From assembly GCA_042096455.1 (NCBI GenBank), contig JBELLU010000055.1:1-10332 (forward strand): a DNA stretch of 10,332 bases, written 5' to 3'. Source of the stretch: UBA7445 sp042096455 (GTDB lineage: Bacteria; Verrucomicrobiota; Verrucomicrobiia; Opitutales; Coraliomargaritaceae). Under the pieces are notes generated by a model. It was not told the DNA's origin and searched no databases. It saw nothing but the letters and a program-made list of their open reading frames with translations. Below are positions 4,813-10,332 of this stretch, one piece after another; within the stretch, counting starts at the first letter, position 1; each line of letters begins with the position of its first letter. Position numbers and translations under genes: made by a program.

Positions 4813-6069
4813 CTAAGTGGAAATCCGGAGGTAGATATAGCCGAGTGCCATGAGGGTAAAGAAGAGGAGACCGCTGGCGCTCAGGATATTGAGAATGGGG
4901 CCGGGTCGGTGCTCGGGTGGGACGTTTTTACCGTGCATGACGCTCCAATTGATAGCGGCAAGAATGGGGGAGGTTAGAAAGGAGACAATCGCGGCAAAAC
5001 TGAGGAGGGTGAGGAGGTTTTTGACGCAGAAGAGGACGATGAGGGCAGCGCCGGCGCAGCAGAGGAGGAGCCAGAGGGTTTGGAGGGATCGAAGGCGGTT
5101 TTTTTGGGTAGGGGCGACAAGGGTACAGGCGGCGGCGAGGGAGCGGGGGTAACCGTCAATGCAGGTCAGGCTGGTACTGAACATGGTGGCAAAGGCGGCG
5201 CCGAGGATGAGCCAACGGGACCATTCGCCGATGGTCTCGGTATAGAGGGTGACCAGTTGCTGGGAGAATGCCACGCCGCCGGTCGCAAGCGGTTGACCGC
5301 TGCCAAAAAGGACAAGGGCACCCAGTGCGAGAAAACAAACCGCGAGTACAGTGGTCATGCCGTAGCCAAGGAAAAAATCGAATTGGGCTTCGCGAACGGT
5401 GGCGGGATGCCCGGTTTGTTTTTCACGACTGAACATCCAAAGGGAGGACCAGACCGAAAGGTCGACCGGGGCGGGCATCCATCCGAGGAGGCTGATGAGA
5501 AATGCGAAGCTGGCCCAAGTGTAGGGACTGAGGGTCGTGGGCGTCGGGGCGGTCTCGGGTTGGTTGAGGAATGCGAGGAATACGGCGGCAAAGGTACCGA
5601 GGGCGAGCAGAAGGATGAGGGTTTTGGCGAGGCCGTCGAGGAGGCGGTAGTGACCCAGCAGGATAAGAGCGAGGCAAAGGACGATGACGCCTAGGGTAAG
5701 GGTCGGGACGCTCAGCGCGATGCCGCACCCGGCGAGGAGGGCCCCCGCGAGCATACTGACGGCCGCGATGTTGATGGTGCCGGTAAGGACGTTGATGGCG
5801 AGGAAGACCCAGACACAGGCGGGGCTTTTGCGGTAGTAGCCGTCGAGAAGGCTTTCGCCGGTCGCGGCGGCGTAGCGTTGCCCATAGAGGAAGAAGGGCA
5901 TTTTGAGGAGATTGGCGGCGAGGATCAGCCAGAGGAGCGTCCAGCCGAATTCGGCACCGGCGCGGGTAGACCAGACGAGGTGCGAACCGCCAATTGCGGC
6001 ACAGGCGACAAGCAGGCCGGGGCCGAGGGCCTTGCGCAGATTTGAGGTAGCAGGAGTATTTTTTTCCAC
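4813..6069 (-). CDS. Nramp-superfamily transporter with altered metal-site motifs
   Basis: This 418-residue polytopic membrane protein has about eleven hydrophobic segments. The N-terminal pattern GPGLL...AAIGGSHLVWSTRAGAEFG matches the first helix of Nramp (MntH-type) transporters, and LLGWMPAPVDLSVWSS matches the sixth. However, the metal-binding DPGN of helix 1 is GGSH (about 27-30), and the MPH of helix 6 is MPA (about 198-200). Only the Met remains, so Mn2+/Fe2+ transport in the usual way is doubtful and the substrate is unknown. The start is taken as GTG at 6067-6069, 20 bases after the dgt stop. A longer frame reaching 6285 would add 72 basic, low-complexity residues and overlap dgt, so it is rejected. 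It is probably cotranscribed with dgt and ends 49 bases before arsR. Confidence 0.85.
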   Translation of the reverse strand: MEKNTPATSNLRKALGPGLLVACAAIGGSHLVWSTRAGAEFGWTLLWLILAANLLKMPFFLYGQRYAAATGESLLDGYYRKSPACVWVFLAINVLTGTINIAAVSMLAGALLAGCGIALSVPTLTLGVIVLCLALILLGHYRLLDGLAKTLILLLALGTFAAVFLAFLNQPETAPTPTTLSPYTWASFAFLISLLGWMPAPVDLSVWSSLWMFSREKQTGHPATVREAQFDFFLGYGMTTVLAVCFLALGALVLFGSGQPLATGGVAFSQQLVTLYTETIGEWSRWLILGAAFATMFSTSLTCIDGYPRSLAAACTLVAPTQKNRLRSLQTLWLLLCCAGAALIVLFCVKNLLTLLSFAAIVSFLTSPILAAINWSVMHGKNVPPEHRPGPILNILSASGLLFFTLMALGYIYLRIST

Positions 6070-6089
6070 CGGGGATTGCGTTTTGAGCT

Positions 6090-7376
6090 TTAGACGAGTT
6101 CGGCAATGGAGCCAAAATCGGCATGGAAGAGTCGTTTGTAAGTGCGGACCGCTTGCCCGTCGGTCAGGCCGGCTAGGTAATCGCAGAGGCGGCGTTTGCG
6201 TGCCTTGGGATTGGTTTCGGCATCGAGGAGGGCTTGAACCGGAGCGGGTAGAATATTGAGGCCGGACTTCCCGTTTTGCAGGCATTGCGCCTCCAGCGCA
6301 CGGAAGGTTTTTTCGAGGATGTGTCCGCCCTTGAATTCGATTTGCTGGAGTTGGGTGGAGCGAAAGATGAGGTCGAGGGCGAGGGATTTGTAGAGTTTGC
6401 TCTCAGTGACGACTTCCGGGGCGATTTCCAATTGGAGGGCGTGGCGATTGGTTTGCTCGCTGAGGGTGCCGCTGCGCGGGGTGAGGGAACAGGCATGAAC
6501 GAAATGACCGATGCGGGCTCCGAAGTAAGGCTCGTAGCGGTTTTCGCGGATGACGGTGCGCAGGGTTTCAAGAAGGGTTTCTTCGGCTTCGCTCAAATCT
6601 TGGCTTGCGGCCCATTCCGCGATACTGCCAATGGTGAGATAGCGGGCATGGATGCCGTCCACGATGTCGTGGAGCGAGTAGGCGGTGTCGTCGGCCCAAT
6701 CCATAATCTGGCATTCGATGCTCTTGAATTGGTTGAGGGCCTTGGGTTCCTCTAATCCAGCGGGGAGTTCGCTGCGGTTGAGGATGGTGTTTCGCCAGTT
6801 TACTTGCTCGTCATAGATGAAATGGTTTTTGGGAGGGGTGCCATCGCGGGTGATCCACTCGGATTGGAGGGCTTTGTATTTCATGACGCCATCGAGGAAG
6901 GCGCGGGTCGGGGCGATGCCTTTGGTGCGACCGGGGCGTTCGTAGATGAGTTCGGTCAGGATGCGGAGGGTTTGGGCGTTGCCCTCGAAGCCGCCGGAGT
7001 CCGCCATCAATTCATTGAGTTTGCGCTCGCCGATATGTCCAAAGGGCGGGTGACCCAAGTCGTGAGCGAGGCCAATCGCCTCGGTGAGGTCGGCATCGAT
7101 ATAGAAATCCTCGCGCAGGAGGGGGGAGCGGGCGCGGAGGTATTCGCAAATGGAGCGGCTGATTTTGGCGACTTCGATCGAGTGGGTCAGGCGGGTGCGG
7201 TAGAAATCGTATTCGCCGGATTGGAAGACCTGAGTTTTGGATTGGAGACGACGGAAGGGGTAAGAAAAGATGATGCGGTCGCGCTCCACCTGAAAGGGGT
7301 TGCGATAATCGGTATCGGAAATATCCGTCGGCGGGAAGCGCTCGAGGTCAAAGTCGTTATAGAAGTTATTGGGCAT
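6090..7376 (-). CDS. dgt: dGTPase-like HD-domain dNTP triphosphohydrolase
   Basis: Proteins of this family split dNTPs, classically dGTP, into the deoxynucleoside and triphosphate, and so trim the dNTP pool in the cytoplasm. The 428-residue protein carries the HD metal site: His65 (RTRLTHSIEVAK), His105-Asp106 (GLAHDLGHPPFGHIGE) and an Asp at about 229-230 (MDWADDTAYSLHDI). His109, His114, GGFEGNAQT (about 128-136) and the N-terminal FRRLQSKTQVF are also typical. The ATG at 7374-7376 gives the family's usual beginning; no clear ribosome binding site precedes it. It diverges from the secreted-protein gene across 54 bases and is followed after 20 bases by the Nramp-like gene. Substrate preference among dNTPs cannot be read from the sequence. 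Confidence 0.93.
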   Translation of the reverse strand: MPNNFYNDFDLERFPPTDISDTDYRNPFQVERDRIIFSYPFRRLQSKTQVFQSGEYDFYRTRLTHSIEVAKISRSICEYLRARSPLLREDFYIDADLTEAIGLAHDLGHPPFGHIGERKLNELMADSGGFEGNAQTLRILTELIYERPGRTKGIAPTRAFLDGVMKYKALQSEWITRDGTPPKNHFIYDEQVNWRNTILNRSELPAGLEEPKALNQFKSIECQIMDWADDTAYSLHDIVDGIHARYLTIGSIAEWAASQDLSEAEETLLETLRTVIRENRYEPYFGARIGHFVHACSLTPRSGTLSEQTNRHALQLEIAPEVVTESKLYKSLALDLIFRSTQLQQIEFKGGHILEKTFRALEAQCLQNGKSGLNILPAPVQALLDAETNPKARKRRLCDYLAGLTDGQAVRTYKRLFHADFGSIAELV

Positions 7377-7430
7377 GGGCTGTACTTCTGCTTGTCAATT
7401 AAACCATATCTTGGGATGCTTTTGTTCATC

Positions 7431-8054
7431 ATGAAAGCCTCAATCACACCACCCATACGATTTTTACTGATTTTTGCCTGCCTCTTGACGAGCTGGCTGC
7501 CAAGTTTGCAAGCGCGGATTGGGGAGAGTCAAAGCACGATTGAGGCGCGCCTTTTTCGTTCCGGTGGGATTGTTTATCGGGATGATGCCACCGAATTAAA
7601 CCGTCAGCGGGGCATGCCCTATGTGCCCCATTTGGAACTGATGCCAGAGCTGCGTGTGCGGATCTACTTTAAGAGCGCGGATGGTAGCAAACCGAAGTCC
7701 TCAGACATGGATCCAAGGCGGTCATCGCCCGGATGGGACATTCACGTGCTTTATCTCGGGGGACGCTCGGTGATGGAGGTTTACAAGCGCAGCTCTGGCA
7801 TGACGAAGGTGGAATACAATCAACTGTTGAAGTTGCAGGCGGGTGGTTCCTATTGGAAAAAGCTGGGACGTCCGGCAGAGGGCGAGAAGCGTTTGTCGAT
7901 CTTTGGCTGTGATATGGAGCGCGATGACGGCTCGGTGCGCGCGAAGGGCGGGGGTTTGCTTTTATTGGTCACCCGTGAATTGGATGAGGAATTGGCGCGC
8001 CGGAAGGCGCAGCAGGAGGAAGCGGACGCGCCCACAAGCCTCATGGGTTTCTGA
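7431..8054 (+). CDS. Secreted protein of unknown function (RIGES start after signal peptide)
   Basis: I do not recognise a characterised family. The 207-residue product has a clear Sec signal peptide: KASITPPIR, then a hydrophobic core, then SLQA, with likely cleavage after residue 28. The mature part starts RIGESQSTIEARL. That start recalls short exported proteins opening with a RIGE/RLGE motif that I associate with this kind of bacterium, but this is memory rather than a search. The middle contains several aromatic-rich strand-like segments (WDIHVLYLGG, SVMEVYKR) and the C-terminus is highly charged (RELDEELARRKAQQEE). One Cys lies in the hydrophobic core of the signal and one in the mature part. 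An ATG at 7416 would add five residues; 7431 gives the cleaner signal peptide. The same frame runs open back to 6804 inside dgt, but that part is a shadow. Confidence 0.8.
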   Translation: MKASITPPIRFLLIFACLLTSWLPSLQARIGESQSTIEARLFRSGGIVYRDDATELNRQRGMPYVPHLELMPELRVRIYFKSADGSKPKSSDMDPRRSSPGWDIHVLYLGGRSVMEVYKRSSGMTKVEYNQLLKLQAGGSYWKKLGRPAEGEKRLSIFGCDMERDDGSVRAKGGGLLLLVTRELDEELARRKAQQEEADAPTSLMGF

Positions 8055-8083
8055 TTTTCTAGCGCCAACGGTCGCGAAATGAA

Positions 8084-8108
8084 CTTGGGGGTTGAAAAAT
8101 CCCTCAAG
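8084..8108. promoter_or_regulatory. Intergenic hairpin before the FAD oxidoreductase gene
   Basis: CTTGGGGG (8084-8091) pairs with CCCTCAAG (8101-8108), eight pairs including one G-T, around a nine-base loop. No T run follows on either strand, so it is not a normal terminator. It could be an operator or an RNA structure. A TATAAG lies downstream at 8126-8131, only five bases before the next start codon. Confidence 0.35.
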
Positions 8109-8136
8109 GCGAACTGTGTAGTGTGTATAAGATATT

Positions 8137-9603
8137 ATGGCGAAGGACTGGCTAGATGGTATTGATGACAATTACGACGTGGTGGTGGTAGGCTCCGGTT
8201 TGGGCGGCCTGACCAGCGCCAACTATCTCGCCAAGAATGGGCACAAGGTTTTGTTGCTGGAGCACCACTACCAATTCGGGGGCTTGGCGACCTGGTTCAA
8301 GCGCCCCGGGGGTCACATCTTTGATATCTCGCTGCATGGTTTTCCCTATGGGATGGTGAAGTCCTGCCGCAAATACTGGACACGCGAGATCGCCGACTCC
8401 ATCCACCAGCTTAAGGACGTGCGATTCATCAACCCTCAGATGGATGTTTGGACGACCTTTGACCGGGAGGACTTCACGCGGATTTTGGTGGAGGATTTCG
8501 GGATCGAGCGCGAAAAGGTGGAAGGGTTCTACGCGCACCTCGCGCAAATGAATTTCTACGATGAAAATACCCAGACCACCGGTGAAATGTTTGAGGAATT
8601 TTTCCCGGGCCGGAGCGATGTACACCGGTTATTGATGGAGCCGATTTCGTATGCAAACGGTTCGCACCTGAATGATCCCGCCATCACCTACGGTATTGTT
8701 TTTTCGAACTTCATGAACAAGGGGGTCTTCACGTTCCAGGGAGGGACCGATACTTTGATCAAGAAGATGGTGGCGGAGCTGAAGGCGAACGGTTGCGAGG
8801 TGCGCAAATGCGCTTTGGTCGAAGGCCTTGATATTAAAGACGGTGAAGTGGTCGGGGTCCGCGCCCGCAGTCAAAACACCGGCGAGGAAACCTTTCCCAC
8901 GCGACACATTGCAACGCGGGCGGTGCTCTCTAACGCCAATATCCGCAATACCATCGAGCACCTCGCGGGTGAGGAAAATTTCAGTCCGGAATTTCAGGCA
9001 GCGGCGAAGGCAGTCCGCAACAACACCAGTTCCTGTCAGGTTTATATGGGGATTAAAAAAGGCGAAACGATACCCAATATCGGCGACCTTGTTTTTACCT
9101 CCGCGGCACCGGAATACTCCATCGCGGAGCTGACTTCGATCAAGACAAGCAGCCACACCTTCTCGGTTTATTACCCTGAAACACGTCCACACTTAAAGGA
9201 ACCGCGTTACGCCGTAGTGGCTTCTTTGAATGCGCGCTGGGACGAATGGGCCGCGCTCACTGAGGCGGAGTATCAACGCGAGAAAGCACGTTTGTGTGAG
9301 GAATGTCTGGATAGTTTGGAACGCTTCATTCCGGGGGTGCGTGATAAAATCGATCATATTGAAGCGGCGACTCCCCGCACCGTGAATCATTATACGAAAT
9401 CGATGCAGGGCACCTCCTTTGGAACGAAATTTGAAGGGTTGAAGGTTTCCATGGATTTACCGGAACAGGTGAAGGGTCTTTATCACGCCGGTTCGGTAGG
9501 GATCATAATGTCCGGCTGGCTGGGCTCCATGAATTACGGAGTGATTATCGCCAACAAACTCGATAAGTATTTATACGAAACCCGGACCGCGTTAACGCCC
9601 TAA
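8137..9603 (+). CDS. FAD-dependent oxidoreductase, phytoene desaturase/retinol saturase-like family
   Basis: The 488-residue flavoprotein has an N-terminal dinucleotide-binding fold: DVVVVGSGLGG with G19-x-G21-x-x-G24, and Glu42 closing the second strand (LLLEHH). A C-terminal FAD-contact motif GLYHAGSVGIIMSGWLGSMN lies at about 448-467. The length and ends fit the CrtI/CrtISO/RetSat group, whose members desaturate, isomerise or saturate polyenes. No carotenoid or isoprenoid genes are nearby, so the substrate is unknown. The ATG at 8137 places the Rossmann motif at the normal distance. No Shine-Dalgarno is visible, and TATAAG five bases upstream could mean a leaderless mRNA. The stop is three bases from the convergent gene's stop, with no terminator between them. 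Confidence 0.88.
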   Translation: MAKDWLDGIDDNYDVVVVGSGLGGLTSANYLAKNGHKVLLLEHHYQFGGLATWFKRPGGHIFDISLHGFPYGMVKSCRKYWTREIADSIHQLKDVRFINPQMDVWTTFDREDFTRILVEDFGIEREKVEGFYAHLAQMNFYDENTQTTGEMFEEFFPGRSDVHRLLMEPISYANGSHLNDPAITYGIVFSNFMNKGVFTFQGGTDTLIKKMVAELKANGCEVRKCALVEGLDIKDGEVVGVRARSQNTGEETFPTRHIATRAVLSNANIRNTIEHLAGEENFSPEFQAAAKAVRNNTSSCQVYMGIKKGETIPNIGDLVFTSAAPEYSIAELTSIKTSSHTFSVYYPETRPHLKEPRYAVVASLNARWDEWAALTEAEYQREKARLCEECLDSLERFIPGVRDKIDHIEAATPRTVNHYTKSMQGTSFGTKFEGLKVSMDLPEQVKGLYHAGSVGIIMSGWLGSMNYGVIIANKLDKYLYETRTALTP

Positions 9604-9606
9604 ATA

Positions 9607-10125
9607 TTAATTAAGGGCATCGGGTATTTTAAAACGGAGCTGCCGGTCACGGAGTTGAAGCCTTGGAGTCGTGATACTTTTATGACTTGGCGCACAGGCG
9701 GGTAAGCCGAGCAGAAGATTGCGCGTGTTTTGGTCAACATCCCAGGGACTTTGGTTGCTTAACTGACTGAAGTAACTCGTTGTGATTAACTTAAATTTGA
9801 TTTCCTTCATAATCACGCTGAGTGTTTCTCTAAGTGCTTTGACATCGGAAGACTCCTGCCCTTCCGTTGGTTGAATCGCCTGAAAGGTAAACCAAGAGTG
9901 GAGTTCATCGAGGTGATCCAGTTCGGAGTAAGTTGGAAATAAACGGTATACGATTTCTGAGATGTTTGGATCTTCATTTGCGCTGGGCAAGAAACGCACA
10001 GGAGTTTGCTCAGGAGAGAAATCGACTTTGGGTGGTTGCTGGATTTGAGCTCTGAGTGGGGAAATGAAAAATGTGTTGAGCGCAAGGCACGTAATCAGGT
10101 TAATTTTTAATAAGTAAATATTCAT
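9607..10125 (-). CDS. Secreted protein of unknown function
   Basis: I recognise no family. The 172-residue product has a signal peptide (NIYLLKINLITCLALNTFF, then ISPLRA, likely cleavage after residue 26) and a mature part opening QIQQPPKVDFSPEQTP. The core is polar and probably helical (ETLSVIMKEIKFKL), with a single Cys (in PACAP). No lipobox is convincing. Codons and base composition are more AT-rich than the neighbours, which hints at recent or accessory origin. The start ATG at 10123-10125 follows the AT-rich promoter region and lacks a clear ribosome binding site. Confidence 0.65.
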   Translation of the reverse strand: MNIYLLKINLITCLALNTFFISPLRAQIQQPPKVDFSPEQTPVRFLPSANEDPNISEIVYRLFPTYSELDHLDELHSWFTFQAIQPTEGQESSDVKALRETLSVIMKEIKFKLITTSYFSQLSNQSPWDVDQNTRNLLLGLPACAPSHKSITTPRLQLRDRQLRFKIPDALN

Positions 10126-10276
10126 GGCCGTACAGGGTGTTAGGCCATTATTTTAGTCACATATACGATATAAACACTAATATATAAGTTGTATAATTAA
10201 TATAATAGGTTAATAAACTATTATATATAAATATATTAATTTTTTATCAAAAGGAGTTATAATAAGTCTCGGGCAT
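10126..10276 (-). promoter_or_regulatory. Very AT-rich upstream region with candidate leftward promoter
   Basis: About 110 bases (10150-10262) are nearly pure A and T. On the minus strand TTGATA (10250-10245) stands 17 bases before TATATA (10227-10222), a plausible sigma-70 pair for the secreted-protein gene with a leader of about 90 bases. In such AT-rich DNA chance matches are easy, so the exact promoter is uncertain. The segment shares GTTAATAAACT with the AT-rich block near 295-305. Confidence 0.35.
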
Positions 10277-10302
10277 AAAAAAGCCCCTCGGGGTAGGGGA
10301 GC
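10277..10302 (-). terminator. Rho-independent terminator of the tRNA, leftward
   Basis: On the minus strand CCCCT (10299-10295) pairs with AGGGG (10288-10284), extended by an outer GC pair region with one bulge, and is followed by six T. It begins 11 bases after the tRNA CCA end. Confidence 0.75.
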
Positions 10303-10313
10303 AAAATTATTCA

Positions 10314-10332
10314 TGGTCGGGCCGACAGGATT
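10314..10332 (-). tRNA. 3' end of a tRNA, probably tRNA-Pro (continues right of the window)
   Basis: The minus strand reads AATCCTGTCGGCCCGACCA. This gives the T-loop end AAT, T-stem strand CCTGT, acceptor strand CGGCCCG, discriminator A and encoded CCA. The matching 5' acceptor would be CGGGCCG; a C1-G72 pair is typical of bacterial tRNA-Pro. The anticodon lies outside the window, so the identity is an inference, whereas the tRNA itself is well supported, also by the terminator that follows. Confidence 0.75.

Noticed and set aside
6070..6285. N-terminal extension of the Nramp-like protein to 490 residues
   Set aside because: The extra 72 residues are low-complexity, basic and antisense-like, and they overlap the end of dgt; the Nramp family begins at the GPGLL helix.
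6804..7430. Plus-strand open frame preceding the secreted protein
   Set aside because: It is the complement of dgt. The signal peptide at 7431 marks the true start.

Overview
The window looks like a stretch of chromosome from a Gram-negative bacterium, moderately GC-rich and cut by very AT-rich intergenic islands. A TonB-family protein (outer-membrane energy transduction) and two Sec signal peptides show a two-membrane cell. Most genes lack a clear Shine-Dalgarno sequence, and the gene set would fit Verrucomicrobiota (for example Opitutae); that placement is an inference from gene style, not from a marker gene.

Layout, left to right. Positions 1-213 hold two near-identical copies of a 56-base segment (TGGCACCA followed by a strong terminator), the first probably the 3' end of a tRNA gene that starts left of the window. 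Positions 214-698 hold no convincing gene but contain an AT-rich block, hairpins and a leftward terminator. A leftward TonB-family gene (699-1367) diverges from ribE, riboflavin synthase alpha chain (1498-2097). Next comes a leftward five-gene arsenic operon, read from 4763 down to 2094: arsR, a 63-residue protein ending in two vicinal cysteine pairs, an ArsP/DUF318-type permease, a thioredoxin-type arsC, and an aquaporin-like channel. Further right, a leftward dgt-like dNTP triphosphohydrolase gene (7376-6090) leads into an Nramp-superfamily transporter with altered metal-site motifs (6069-4813). Rightward come a secreted protein of unknown function (7431-8054) and a CrtI/retinol-saturase-like FAD oxidoreductase (8137-9603). 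A leftward secreted protein of unknown function (9607-10125) converges on the latter. The right edge holds a leftward terminator and the last 19 bases of a tRNA, probably tRNA-Pro.

How the genes work together. The ars operon is self-consistent: ArsR represses from a perfect inverted repeat lying between a TTGACA -35 and the -10, ArsC reduces arsenate to arsenite, and the aquaporin and permease are the exits for trivalent arsenic or organoarsenicals. No arsB or acr3 is present, which recalls the Sinorhizobium aqpS-type strategy. The Cys-pair mini-protein is the least explained member. Its Gly-Gly codons carry the ribosome binding site of the permease, so the two are probably translationally coupled. 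The other genes are housekeeping or of unknown role and show no functional link to arsenic, apart from the Nramp-like transporter lying just upstream of arsR.
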